A stretch of DNA of 64,000 nt, taken from Acetobacterium sp. (GTDB taxonomy: Bacteria > Bacillota > Clostridia > Eubacteriales > Eubacteriaceae). The position numbers were made by a program, and so were the translations under genes. The notes below the pieces were generated by a model. That model ran no database searches. It saw only the letters and a program-made list of their open reading frames with translations, and was not told the DNA's origin. This document shows, piece by piece, positions 25,986 to 33,552 of this stretch. How positions within the stretch are numbered: position 1 is the first letter of the stretch; the number at the start of each line of letters is the position of its first letter. The stretch is from assembly GCF_030652775.1 (NCBI RefSeq), contig NZ_JAUSPS010000074.1, forward strand, positions 1 to 64,000, given 5' to 3'.

Positions 25986-26861
25986 ATGTTTAGTCGAATC
26001 GTTATCGCATCAGAGATGTCGCCAGCGGCTTTTAATATGCTTTATTGTTTGGAAAGAGTGAAAGGGTTGGGGGTAAAAGAGTGCCTGCTAGTACAATGTT
26101 TGAGTCCTTATGACTTGGATTCAAAGATTTCATCGTTTTATAAGGCTGTTGTTGAAGAAAATCTCAATGAGCAGAAAGAACTACTGGGAAAAATGGGGTA
26201 TACGGTCAACACCCGTGTGGCGACCGGGTATATTAAAAACGAAATTAATCGTATTGCTGTAGAAGAGAATTATTCCATGATGGTCGTCGGGGCTCCGGAA
26301 CACTCGATGGTGGGGGATGTTTTCTTTGGTGGCACTGCCCACGAAGTGATCCTCCATGCCCAGAAGCCGGTGATGTTGATCCGGATCGTCAATGAACCGG
26401 AGGCACGCTTAAAACTGATAAAATCCTGCAATTTGATTGAACATATTCTATTCCCCACTGATTTTTCTGAAAATGCTAAAAAAACATTTGCGGTTGTCAA
26501 AAAAATGGTAACGGATGGGGTGAAAAAGGTTACGCTGATTCATGTCATCGATAAGGCGGTTGTAGATCCCTATCTTAAAGAAAGTCTCGTAGATTTTATC
26601 CGTTTGGATAACACCAGATTACAGGCGATGAAAGTTGAGCTGCAGTCAATGGGAGAGGTAGAAGTCGATGTGCAACTGCCAATCGGATCGCCCGCAGGAG
26701 AGATCATCAAAGCAGTTCAGGAACACAATATTTCGATGGTAGTTATGGGCTCGCAAGGGCGGGGCTTCTTAAATGAAGTTTTTTTAGGGAGTGTCAGCCA
26801 TCAGGTGGCCAGGCATTCATCAGCATCGATGTTATTGATTCCCGCTAATCGGGAATACTAA
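25986..26861 (+). CDS. Universal stress protein with two Usp domains
   Basis: A 291-residue tandem UspA protein. The second half has the ATP-binding signature of the family, VVMGSQGRGFLNEVFLGSVSHQVARHSSASMLLI. The first half has the related VVGAPEHSMVGDVFFGGTAHEVILHAQKPVMLI, which lacks the classic GxxGxG spacing. Role in the operon unknown. AAAGGAGGAAG lies upstream of the ATG. Confidence 0.88.
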   Translation: MFSRIVIASEMSPAAFNMLYCLERVKGLGVKECLLVQCLSPYDLDSKISSFYKAVVEENLNEQKELLGKMGYTVNTRVATGYIKNEINRIAVEENYSMMVVGAPEHSMVGDVFFGGTAHEVILHAQKPVMLIRIVNEPEARLKLIKSCNLIEHILFPTDFSENAKKTFAVVKKMVTDGVKKVTLIHVIDKAVVDPYLKESLVDFIRLDNTRLQAMKVELQSMGEVEVDVQLPIGSPAGEIIKAVQEHNISMVVMGSQGRGFLNEVFLGSVSHQVARHSSASMLLIPANREY

Positions 26862-26883
26862 AACAGTTTAAAGGAGAAATGAT

Positions 26884-27117
26884 ATGATTATTAAAGTACT
26901 GGGACCAGGTTGTAAAAATTGTAAAAAACTGGAAACGAACACGAGAGAAGCCTTAAAAGAGCTGGGAATTGAAGCAACTATTGAAAAAGTAGAGAGCATG
27001 GAGGAAATTATGGCTTATGGGATTATGTCAACACCGGCATTGGTGGTGGATGAACAGGTCAAATTTTCTGGAAAGATACCTTCGGTTAAAGAACTCAAGA
27101 AATATTTACAGTCCTAA
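26884..27117 (+). CDS. Small thioredoxin-fold redox-active disulfide protein
   Basis: A 77-residue thioredoxin-like protein with the active site GPGCKNCKK and the cis-Pro motif STPALVVD. This short family is commonly found beside DUF318/ArsP permeases and ArsR regulators, as here. It probably supplies thiols in the cytoplasm for metalloid or metal handling. Last intact gene of the operon. Confidence 0.88.
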   Translation: MIIKVLGPGCKNCKKLETNTREALKELGIEATIEKVESMEEIMAYGIMSTPALVVDEQVKFSGKIPSVKELKKYLQS

Positions 27118-27126
27118 TTAACCTGA

Positions 27127-27326
27127 GCATGGATATTTATGATCGCTTTTATTCGCCAGATCATATATCTTGGGAAGAAATATGATCTGCTGACAGCCAC
27201 TGAAGTGGTGGAACATCTTGATGATCCCCTGGATTATTTCAGCTTGTTTGAAAATCTGCTCAAAGATGATGGTGTTTTATCGATCATGACAAAGCCGGGA
27301 AATTTTAAATTTCCCGGCTTTGTCTT
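27127..27326 (+). pseudogene. Remnant of a class I SAM-dependent methyltransferase gene
   Basis: An open stretch from 27139 contains KYDLLTATEVVEHLDDPLDYFSLFENLLKDDGVLSIMT, the middle of a methyltransferase domain. The residues that should precede it (MDIYDRFYSPDHISWEE) are in another frame starting at 27129, so there is a frameshift near 27175. The SAM-binding first part and the C-terminal part are both absent, and the end runs into the terminator hairpin. This is a decayed gene fragment, not a functional 63-residue protein. Confidence 0.75.
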
Positions 27327-27329
27327 TTA
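27288..27329. terminator. Terminator between the permease operon and arsC
   Basis: A stem of about 16 bp (27288-27303 with 27309-27324) centred on AAAGCCGGGAAAT/ATTTCCCGGCTTT, followed by CTTTT. It ends the plus-strand operon and probably also serves the minus-strand arsC gene. Confidence 0.88.
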
Positions 27330-27746
27330 AGAAGTAAGAAGAAGGATATTATTTTGGATGTTATCGGCTAATTTTTTTACATTAACCTCAATCTGGTCAA
27401 TGATTGCCATAAATTCTTCATCGCTTTTTCCGGATGGATCTTCCAGTCCCCAGTCTTCAACATGACGGCCGGGCAGGTAGGGGCAGACCACATTGCATCC
27501 CATTTTGATGACAATATCAATAGGCGGAAGATCAGTCAGCAATTTGGAATGCTGGGTAGCTTCCATATCAATGTCGTACCGTTCTTTGATCAAACGGACG
27601 GCATCCTGATTAATTTGCGGTTTGGTCTCCGTTCCGGCTGAATAGCTTTCGAATACATCACTGGCAAATTTTTTTCCAATCGCTTCGGCCATCTGGCTGC
27701 GGCAGGAATTATGGACACAGACAAAGGCAACTTTGGGTTTGTTCAT
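27327..27746 (-). CDS. arsC: Arsenate reductase ArsC (low-Mr phosphatase type, thioredoxin-coupled)
   Basis: A 139-residue protein that reduces arsenate to arsenite. The anion-binding loop VCVHNSCRS carries nucleophile Cys10, and GLEDPSG gives the general-acid Asp. The resolving cysteines are Cys84 and Cys88 (MGCNVVCPYLPG), closer together than in Staphylococcus ArsC, where I recall Cys82 and Cys89. Small thioredoxins encoded at 24652 and 26884 are possible reductants. AGGAG lies upstream of the ATG. Probably downstream in a unit with the second arsC-like gene. Confidence 0.9.
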   Translation of the reverse strand: MNKPKVAFVCVHNSCRSQMAEAIGKKFASDVFESYSAGTETKPQINQDAVRLIKERYDIDMEATQHSKLLTDLPPIDIVIKMGCNVVCPYLPGRHVEDWGLEDPSGKSDEEFMAIIDQIEVNVKKLADNIQNNILLLTS

Positions 27747-27769
27747 TATTTTCTCCTGTTTTATAAAAT

Positions 27770-28201
27770 CTAAATAGAATCTTTGTAGGTATTAATCAGA
27801 TCTATGACGTTTTCCCGGATTTTGTAGCGGAGATGGCGGGCTTTTTCAAGCTTTTCTTCCTCGGTACCGGTAAAAGCAGCCGGATCTTCAAAGTTCCAGT
27901 CAAGCACATTCCTGGCCAGTGGAAAAACTGGACAACGCTGGCCATTTTCCAGATCACAAACCTTAATAATATAGGAATACAAACGCCCCTCTTTATAATA
28001 ATCAAATACCGAATTGGTATCGTTTTGACTGAGATCATAACCGACTTCAGCCATCACCTTGACAATTAAGGGATTGATGGTGCCTGGCTCCAGACCGGCA
28101 CTTTCAGCAATGAAATAGTCTTTCCCCAAATCGTTTAAAAAAGCCTCAGCCATCTGACTTCTGGCAGAATTATGGACACAAACAAAAAGAACTTTAATCA
28201 T
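27770..28201 (-). CDS. Second ArsC-like arsenate reductase/low-Mr phosphatase
   Basis: A 143-residue paralogue of the neighbouring ArsC: loop VCVHNSARS with Cys8, a VCDLENGQRCP cysteine pair (Cys82, Cys90) and the WNFEDPAAF Asp region. The Cys spacing is closer to classic thioredoxin-coupled ArsC than that of the neighbour. Two unlike copies side by side may differ in reductant or substrate. AAGGAG precedes the ATG. Confidence 0.87.
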   Translation of the reverse strand: MIKVLFVCVHNSARSQMAEAFLNDLGKDYFIAESAGLEPGTINPLIVKVMAEVGYDLSQNDTNSVFDYYKEGRLYSYIIKVCDLENGQRCPVFPLARNVLDWNFEDPAAFTGTEEEKLEKARHLRYKIRENVIDLINTYKDSI

Positions 28202-28314
28202 ATTTCTGACTCCTTATAACAAAGATTTGGCTATAAGCATATCATAATCAAAAAATACGAACGAGATAAGTTGTGTTAAATTTTATAATTTGATTTAAAT
28301 TTTTCGTACTATGC

Positions 28315-28361
28315 AAAACCCCCGACAGGTATATTTGCAATATATACCTGTCGGGGGTTTT
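28315..28361. terminator. Bidirectional-looking terminator after the minus-strand DGC gene
   Basis: A 20-bp stem AAAACCCCCGACAGGTATAT (28315-28334) with its complement at 28342-28361, giving a T-run in either direction. It lies in the 220-bp gap between the arsC-like and DGC genes. The rest of that gap must hold the promoter of the arsC pair, which I could not pin down. Confidence 0.9.
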
Positions 28362-28421
28362 CCCGATTGCGCTTTAGTTAACGATCAATAATTACTGCAA
28401 AACATGCATAACCGTATTTCC

Positions 28422-28784
28422 CTAGTAACTTGCAATAATTTTATCAAGGGCTTTCTGGACGTGTTCTATTTCTTCATCAATATCTTCCAGATTGGTATAT
28501 TTTTCATTGTGTTTGATATCATAATCCGGGGTCATCACAATTTCATCATAGAGTTCGTAGCCCATGTCTTCATAAGCCATCGAGGCACAGGTCGAGGGGC
28601 AGCCATTCAGTGAAATATATTTCTCACTGTCACCGGCCGCTTCAACCTCTGCAAGAATGTTCATGCTGACATGGGGAAGGATGGTGATATTTTCCTCATC
28701 AATGATTCCAAAATATTGGGCAACGGTTTTTGTCATCATACTGACATTGCAATGCCCGGGACAGGGATAAATCTTAAGTTTCAT
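28422..28784 (-). CDS. DGC-type putative zinc-binding protein
   Basis: A 120-residue protein with an N-terminal YPCPGHC motif and the NGCPSTCASMAYEDMGY motif, which matches the DGC (Asp-Gly-Cys) domain with Asn for Asp. The acidic C terminus has no known domain. The same Cys pattern occurs in three proteins of the divergent operon at 29961-31612. It is directly downstream of arsR on the same strand (27-nt gap), so it is probably ArsR-controlled. DGC proteins have no established biochemical role. Confidence 0.72.
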   Translation of the reverse strand: MKLKIYPCPGHCNVSMMTKTVAQYFGIIDEENITILPHVSMNILAEVEAAGDSEKYISLNGCPSTCASMAYEDMGYELYDEIVMTPDYDIKHNEKYTNLEDIDEEIEHVQKALDKIIASY

Positions 28785-28811
28785 AATAGTTACCTGCTTT
28801 CTTAAGTTCTA

Positions 28812-29108
28812 TTAAAAATCAAGTGTCTCAAAATACTCTGCCACGGTTTGGTCCATGGCGCTTAATAGTCTTGAGATGCCTTTTAGTTTAACGTGATAAT
28901 GCATTTCAACACCGATTTTTTTGCTTTCCAATATTCCCGCTTCACGGAGAATTTTTAAATGCTGAGAGAGATTTGCCTGGCTGAAATCAAAAGAAAGGTT
29001 GAGATCACACACACAACGTGATTCTGTCAGGAGTGATTTTACTATTTGTAAACGGATCGGATGCCCCAGTGCTTTGAAAATTTTTACGGATACATCTTCA
29101 GAATTCAT
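28812..29108 (-). CDS. arsR: ArsR-family metalloregulator
   Basis: A 98-residue winged-helix repressor. The recognition region FSQANLSQHLKILREAGILESKK is typical. Cys32 and Cys34 (RCVCDL) sit where Escherichia coli ArsR binds As(III) in its ELCVCDLC motif; the third cysteine of that site is absent here. It is divergent from the HdrA-like/DGC operon, with a 183-bp shared control region containing the palindrome at 29172-29191. It is a likely regulator of both directions and perhaps of the permease operon, whose palindrome contains the same TGCTTA/TAAGCA halves. Confidence 0.92.
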   Translation of the reverse strand: MNSEDVSVKIFKALGHPIRLQIVKSLLTESRCVCDLNLSFDFSQANLSQHLKILREAGILESKKIGVEMHYHVKLKGISRLLSAMDQTVAEYFETLDF

Positions 29109-29137
29109 GAGTGACCTCTTTTCTATTTGGTAGTGTA

Positions 29138-29166
29138 ATTAAACACGAAAAAATTGATTAAATCAA
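29138..29166 (-). promoter_or_regulatory. Promoter of arsR (minus strand)
   Basis: On the minus strand TTGATT (29166-29161), 17-bp spacer, TTTAAT (29143-29138). TTGATT-A-AATCAA at 29154-29166 is itself a perfect short palindrome over the -35 box. Confidence 0.55.
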
Positions 29167-29171
29167 TAACA

Positions 29172-29191
29172 TTATAAGCAACTGCTTATAA
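29172..29191. promoter_or_regulatory. Palindromic operator between arsR and the DGC operon
   Basis: Perfect inverted repeat TTATAAGCA-AC-TGCTTATAA (9-bp arms, 2-bp centre), 6 bp upstream of the arsR -35 and 25 bp upstream of the -35 of the divergent operon. It is a candidate ArsR site. Confidence 0.65.
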
Positions 29192-29215
29192 AAAAGCAAT
29201 CTTTATCTTTTGCTC

Positions 29216-29244
29216 TTGACACCCATAAACGAGAGGCGTATAAT
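29216..29244 (+). promoter_or_regulatory. Consensus promoter of the HdrA-like/DGC operon
   Basis: TTGACA (29216-29221), 17-bp spacer, TATAAT (29239-29244): both hexamers are perfect consensus, so the operon should be strongly expressed unless repressed. AGGAGG lies ahead of the first ATG. Confidence 0.88.
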
Positions 29245-29291
29245 GATTTTAACCATAAGGAAATAATTATATTATATAGGAGGTAGAAGAT

Positions 29292-29663
29292 ATGAGTCAA
29301 GAATTACCAGGTTTTATTATGTGTGTCTGTACCGGAAAATGCCCGGGATTTCAGGCCATGGACATTTGGGATTTTATCAATCAGGTGCGGGTCGAGTTGC
29401 CGGTTGAGTACGCCTTTATCCACCCGCAGCTATGCGAGGAAGATGGGGATCGTTTTTTAGCCGATTTTTTAAAAGCCCATCGAAAAGTGATCATTGGAGC
29501 CTGTGCGCCAAATATGCAGCGTAAGATGTTTAAAGAGGCCTTTAAAGAAGCCGGACTTAGTATCGAAGAAGATGCTGTGATGCTCGACATCCGCGACATG
29601 ACCAACGAAAAAGCCTTTGAAGTGGTGGAAAAGAAACTCGAAGAAATGGGATATGAGGTATAG
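29292..29663 (+). CDS. Small HdrA-like protein
   Basis: A 123-residue protein resembling only the N-terminal part of HdrA-type heterodisulfide reductase subunits: a Cys-rich start FIMCVCTGKC, IHPQLCEEDG, and IIGACAPNMQRKMFKEAFKEAGL (compare the ACSPxMHExxF motif of HdrA). It has no FAD-binding domain and no ferredoxin domain, so it cannot itself be a flavoprotein; the ferredoxin is encoded by the next gene. Possibly an Fe-S or thiol-transfer piece acting with the DGC/lipoyl proteins. First gene of a five-gene, tightly spaced operon. Confidence 0.65.
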   Translation: MSQELPGFIMCVCTGKCPGFQAMDIWDFINQVRVELPVEYAFIHPQLCEEDGDRFLADFLKAHRKVIIGACAPNMQRKMFKEAFKEAGLSIEEDAVMLDIRDMTNEKAFEVVEKKLEEMGYEV

Positions 29664-29665
29664 TC

Positions 29666-29968
29666 ATGAGCGAATCAACTTTTATGGGTGTGGAACGGGA
29701 TCGGATTGATTGGTCTCCTCGAATTGATTTTACAAAATGCAACGATTGTATGGACTGTGTGGAATTTTGCCCCCATCAGGTTTTTGAAGTAGATGAAAAC
29801 GCCAAACCAAAACTAAAAGTCAAAAACCCTAATAACTGTGTTGTTTTTTGCCGCGCCTGCAGTAAAACCTGTGGACCCGATGCAATTACCTTTCCGGATA
29901 AACCAGAAACGACCAAGATGATTAAAGCCATCCGCAAGGCAGAAAAAGAGGCCGCAACCGATGAGTGA
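29666..29968 (+). CDS. Two-cluster 4Fe-4S ferredoxin-type protein
   Basis: A 100-residue protein with two four-Cys motifs: KCNDCMDCVEFCP (Cx2Cx2Cx3C) and NCVVFCRACSKTCGP (Cx3Cx2Cx3C; the first spacing is one longer than usual). It is a likely electron carrier for the HdrA-like fragment encoded 2 nt upstream. Its last 8 nt overlap the next gene. Confidence 0.88.
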   Translation: MSESTFMGVERDRIDWSPRIDFTKCNDCMDCVEFCPHQVFEVDENAKPKLKVKNPNNCVVFCRACSKTCGPDAITFPDKPETTKMIKAIRKAEKEAATDE

Positions 29969-30809
29969 GTCTATTTGTGTATTACCTTGTAATGGCTTGG
30001 ATAAATGTGCCGGCGATCTGTCAAGGCGGGTGGCTCTGGAGTTGGCGCAGTCGGAAGAAGTCGAGCTTATCTGTCCGGTTTTAATAAATCAGAACAAAAG
30101 CCGCTACGAAAAAGCTCTGGCAGCCGGTACTTTAACCGTCATTGATGGCTGCAATACCCGCTGTGCCAGTAAATTGGCCGGGGATTTAGAGCTTGCTATC
30201 AAAGAAAAAGTTAATGTCAGCGAGGTTGCCAAGGCTCTGGATATCAAGCTGGGGGTCGAAATCCGGGATGATCAGGATACCCAGGCAGTGGTTCGCGCAG
30301 TGCTGGAAAAAATAAACAGTTCCGCCGCAGAACAGGCCGAATCGGAATTTATTGAACCGGAATCGATAGAATATAATACCTTTTCCCATGGCAAATTTAT
30401 TTTCAAGGTGCCAAAGGCCAATTATTTTTTCAACGAAAATGACTGTTGGGTGACGGTGTCAGGAAACATGGCTCGAGTGGGTGTCAGTGATTATGTACAA
30501 CAGAATTTGTCTGATATTCTCTATGTGGATCCGCCGGAAATTGGCGATGAATTTGAACAATTTGACGATTTAGGCAGCATCGAATCCAGCAAAGCGGTAT
30601 TTGAAATTATTTCACCGGTCGCTGGGACCGTGGTTGCTGTCAATACCGGTTTAAACGATGCCCCGGAACAGGTCAACGAAAGTCCCTATGAAAAGGGCTG
30701 GCTGGTGGAAGTAAGCCTCAGTGATTTTGAAGAAGATCAGGATCTGCTTCACGATTGCCCGGCTTATTTTGAATTTTTACAACGAAAGGTAGCAGAAATC
30801 GATGTCTAA
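29961..30809 (+). CDS. DGC domain fused to a lipoyl H-protein (GcvH-like) domain
   Basis: A 282-residue fusion. Residues 1-120 form a DGC-type domain: LPCNGLDKC at 8-16, LICPVL near 37 and IDGCNTRCASK at 61-71. Residues about 140-275 are H-protein-like: RVGVSDYVQQNLSDILYV, then GSIESSKAVFEIISPVAG, with Lys211 at the lipoyl-attachment position, and ESPYEKGWLVEVSL. A lipoamide dehydrogenase gene lies 2.9 kb downstream. No glycine cleavage P or T genes are seen, so the H-like domain is probably a lipoate carrier for another chemistry, as proposed for lipoate-binding proteins in Hdr-like sulfur oxidation. The function is unknown. It overlaps its neighbours by 8 nt on both sides. Confidence 0.8.
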   Translation: MSESICVLPCNGLDKCAGDLSRRVALELAQSEEVELICPVLINQNKSRYEKALAAGTLTVIDGCNTRCASKLAGDLELAIKEKVNVSEVAKALDIKLGVEIRDDQDTQAVVRAVLEKINSSAAEQAESEFIEPESIEYNTFSHGKFIFKVPKANYFFNENDCWVTVSGNMARVGVSDYVQQNLSDILYVDPPEIGDEFEQFDDLGSIESSKAVFEIISPVAGTVVAVNTGLNDAPEQVNESPYEKGWLVEVSLSDFEEDQDLLHDCPAYFEFLQRKVAEIDV

Positions 30810-31203
30810 GATTAAAGTAATACCCTGCAGCGGGATTGGAAAAGTATTTGGCCTATTGGCCCGGGAGTCGGTGTTGATGGTTACCTCGGAGAAGTGTCCC
30901 AATGACACAGAAACGCTCTGTTTAGCTCACGTGGTCACTGGCGATGACGAAGTGGTGGGAAAGATTAAAGGCGAAACCTGCATCACTATGGATGGCTGTG
31001 CCAAATATTGTGCCAAGAAGAGTGTCGAAGAAACCGGTGGGATCGTCGTAAAAAGCCATAAGGTACCAGATTTCATGAAAGCCCATCGTGGCGAGGAACA
31101 TGGCAGCGGAACCGCTCTCACAGACGATGGCTGGAAATATGCCGAAGAACTGGCCGAAATTTTGGTCGAAGACGTCAAAGAAATAAAGGCAGAGGTGAAC
31201 TAG
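30802..31203 (+). CDS. DGC-type putative zinc-binding protein
   Basis: A 133-residue protein with the cluster's shared Cys pattern: VIPCSGIGK, ETLCLAHVV and MDGCAKYCAKKSVEETGG. The middle has two His (SHKV, KAHRGEEHGSG). It is a likely metal- or sulfur-binding protein in the DGC family. Translationally coupled (8-nt overlap) to the DGC-H fusion gene upstream, and one base from the next gene. Confidence 0.75.
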   Translation: MSKIKVIPCSGIGKVFGLLARESVLMVTSEKCPNDTETLCLAHVVTGDDEVVGKIKGETCITMDGCAKYCAKKSVEETGGIVVKSHKVPDFMKAHRGEEHGSGTALTDDGWKYAEELAEILVEDVKEIKAEVN

Positions 31204-31204
31204 G

Positions 31205-31612
31205 ATGTTAGGGAATAAAATTGGTGTTATTTCTTGCAGCGGCGAAGAGTGTCTGGGTGGGACAATTTCCCGGCTAGCGGTACGAAAAATGATGGAAGAA
31301 CTGAAACCCGGGATGGTATCAACCTTATGTTTGCCCTTATTTATTGCCGGTGACGGCGGTGAACGGGAATTTGCCGAAAAATACCCCACTATTGCTGTAG
31401 ATGGGTGTTCAAAATGCTGCGCTAAACGGGCGATTGAAAAATACAGTAACGCAGTAGCCGGCAGTGTGGATGTGGCCGAGATCATTGGCGCAGCCAAAGC
31501 CCTTGAAAAACCCTTGTCTACCCGGAATCTTACTGATGAACATATGGAATATGTGAAGCAAACAGCGGATAAAACCTGTCAGATTTTTGATGAGATTATT
31601 GCAAAAAAATAA
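31205..31612 (+). CDS. DGC-type putative zinc-binding protein
   Basis: A 135-residue paralogue of the preceding protein: VISCSGEECLGG, STLCLPLFIAG and VDGCSKCCAKRAIEKY. It has one more Cys in the first motif than its neighbour. Last gene of the operon, followed 22 nt later by a terminator. Confidence 0.75.
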   Translation: MLGNKIGVISCSGEECLGGTISRLAVRKMMEELKPGMVSTLCLPLFIAGDGGEREFAEKYPTIAVDGCSKCCAKRAIEKYSNAVAGSVDVAEIIGAAKALEKPLSTRNLTDEHMEYVKQTADKTCQIFDEIIAKK

Positions 31613-31634
31613 ATTTGCGAAAAACTAATAATAA

Positions 31635-31670
31635 AAAAGCCAGATCATCGACAGCGAAGATCTGGCTTTT
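31635..31670. terminator. Terminator between convergent operons
   Basis: AAAAGCCAGATC (31635-31646) with GATCTGGCTTTT (31659-31670): 12-bp stem, 12-nt loop, T-tracts on both strands. It separates the DGC operon from the minus-strand Fe-S gene. Confidence 0.88.
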
Positions 31671-31703
31671 GTGTTGTAGGGGATTCGGTTTTAAGGACTG
31701 GAC

Positions 31704-32243
31704 TCAGTCGGTTTCATAACCAAGAAGCTGGAGATGAGCTTCCAGGCTTAAATAATTGGGGGCATATTCTTCTTCTTTCATGAGGGTACACTGGTTCAAG
31801 CGACAGGTGCCTAAAATCAATTTAGAAGCAAAGCCCATGCAGGAACCCTGACCGCAGACCTTACAGCCAATTTTCTTGGGCAACAATTTATAAAGCTGAA
31901 TCGCACTGGGGCGTTCCCGGGTTTCTTCGTTGGGGATGATAGACTCTTTATTTTCCCAGGTCTCATTAATCAGATTATAGATATGATCAATCATTTCATA
32001 ACACTGAGCTTCATTGGTTAGCTGCGTGCAGGTCAGATTTCGTTCGTGGATATTGATAATATGACTGCCGATCTTATAGGTGAAGGTTTGCGCTGAGGGG
32101 ATATAAAGTCCGGTTTTAATCACGGTATTGAGATAAGGCATCACTTCAGGAACCGGGTTGCTGAGCTTAGCACGAAATTTAATCCGACCACCACCGGTGG
32201 TACAGGGTTTGATGTAAATAAGACTGATGGTTGAGAGGTACAT
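31704..32243 (-). CDS. Protein with a four-Cys (Fe-S) domain
   Basis: A 179-residue protein. The C-terminal part has LPKKIGCKVCGQGSCMGFAS followed by Cys147 and Cys152, the pattern of the (Fe-S) domain found in RnfB and the corrinoid iron-sulfur protein (Cys127, Cys130, Cys135 plus one of the later two). The first 110 residues have no recognised domain. Its ATG overlaps the stop of the upstream cysteine desulfurase gene by one base (TAATG), so it may receive its cluster or sulfur from that enzyme. Confidence 0.72.
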   Translation of the reverse strand: MYLSTISLIYIKPCTTGGGRIKFRAKLSNPVPEVMPYLNTVIKTGLYIPSAQTFTYKIGSHIINIHERNLTCTQLTNEAQCYEMIDHIYNLINETWENKESIIPNEETRERPSAIQLYKLLPKKIGCKVCGQGSCMGFASKLILGTCRLNQCTLMKEEEYAPNYLSLEAHLQLLGYETD

Positions 32244-33394
32244 TAGTTATTCTCCTTTAAATAAGATTTTAATCCATTAACCAGGGCATCAATATGAGCT
32301 TGCTCATTAAAATAACCGATGCCGATGCGACAAGTTCCTCGGGTAACGGTGCCAATCAGACGATGAGCACTGGGTGCACAATGCAACCCGGAACGGATCA
32401 TCACCTGGCACTCCTGATCCAGATAAAAAGCGATTTCTTCCGGGACGTGACCTTCAATATTAAATGGAATGACACCAACACTTTTGGAAGAATCCTGGGG
32501 GCCGTAAATTTCAATGCCGGGGACCTGACTTAATGCGTTTAGGGCATAGTCCATCAGGGTATCCTCTTTATGTCGGATTGTTTCCAGGCCTTCAGCTTCC
32601 AGAAATGCCAGAGCTGCGCCCAGGCCGATAATTCCGCTGACGTTCATGGTACCGGCCTCCAGATGATTGGGATAATAGTCCGGCTGGTATTCATAGGCTG
32701 AATCACCGCCGGTACCGCCGGAAATGAGGGGATGAATTTCAGCATCGCAATTTACGATCAAACCGCCAGTACCCATCGGACCTAACAGGCTTTTATGTCC
32801 CGTAAAGGCCAAAAGATCAATGTTCTGTGCCTGAACATCAATCGGAATAACCCCAGCAGTCTGAGCAGCGTCCACTAGAAAAAGAATGTTCTTTTCTCGC
32901 GCTAAGGCGCCGATCTCACCAATCGGTTGGATGGTCCCCAACACATTGGAGGCATGGGTAAAAACGATGATTTTTGTATATGGAGTGATAGCCGCTTCCA
33001 CATCTTGGATATCTGTTTCGCCTTGCGCTGTGGCTGGTACCACCGAAATATTAATCCCATGATCGCGCTCCAGAGTTTTTAGGCATCGCCAGACGGCGTT
33101 ATGTTCCAGGGAGCTGGTGACCACATGATCACCGGGTTTTAAGATCCCCTGGAGAGCCAGATTTAAAGATTCAGTAACTGATGAAGTGAACACCACTGTT
33201 TTTGGATCATTATGGTTAAAGAGCTTTGCCAGGCTTTTTCTGGTCTGATAGACAAGCCCATCAGCCAAAATGGCTTTTTCATAGGAGCCGCGACCGGAAG
33301 TCCCGCCATTATTGACAATATAATCATAAATTGCTTCCGGAACTGCTAATGGTTTGGGAAAGGTGGTTGCGGCATTATCTAAATAAATATCCAT
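32243..33394 (-). CDS. Class V aminotransferase, cysteine desulfurase family
   Basis: A 383-residue PLP enzyme of the SufS/CsdA type (the stand-alone variant I associate with TIGR01977). PLP-Lys201 is in FTGHKSLLGPMGTGG, and the substrate Cys is in SGLHCAPSAH. It likely removes sulfur from cysteine. No IscU or SufU scaffold is adjacent. The partner is the (Fe-S) domain protein encoded downstream. It is divergent from the lipoamide dehydrogenase gene. AAGGAG precedes the ATG. Confidence 0.87.
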   Translation of the reverse strand: MDIYLDNAATTFPKPLAVPEAIYDYIVNNGGTSGRGSYEKAILADGLVYQTRKSLAKLFNHNDPKTVVFTSSVTESLNLALQGILKPGDHVVTSSLEHNAVWRCLKTLERDHGINISVVPATAQGETDIQDVEAAITPYTKIIVFTHASNVLGTIQPIGEIGALAREKNILFLVDAAQTAGVIPIDVQAQNIDLLAFTGHKSLLGPMGTGGLIVNCDAEIHPLISGGTGGDSAYEYQPDYYPNHLEAGTMNVSGIIGLGAALAFLEAEGLETIRHKEDTLMDYALNALSQVPGIEIYGPQDSSKSVGVIPFNIEGHVPEEIAFYLDQECQVMIRSGLHCAPSAHRLIGTVTRGTCRIGIGYFNEQAHIDALVNGLKSYLKENN

Positions 33395-33443
33395 AATACA
33401 CTCCTTCTATAATCAAATAATAATATGCTTAGTTGTTTCCTTT

Positions 33444-33472
33444 ATCATAGACGCTATTTCTAAATTCGTCAA
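33444..33472 (-). promoter_or_regulatory. Promoter of the cysteine desulfurase gene (minus strand)
   Basis: On the minus strand TTGACG (33472-33467), 17-bp spacer, TATGAT (33449-33444). Confidence 0.68.
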
Positions 33473-33552
33473 TAAAATTAACAGGTAGAATTTGGGTTGA
33501 TAAAATTTCTGATGATATGAATCGGATTGGAAAAAGGGTAAAAAAATTACGG

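Noticed and set aside
29292-29663. Calling the first gene of the DGC operon a full heterodisulfide reductase subunit
   Set aside because: Only the N-terminal part of HdrA is matched; FAD and cluster-binding domains are absent, so a full Hdr function is not supported.
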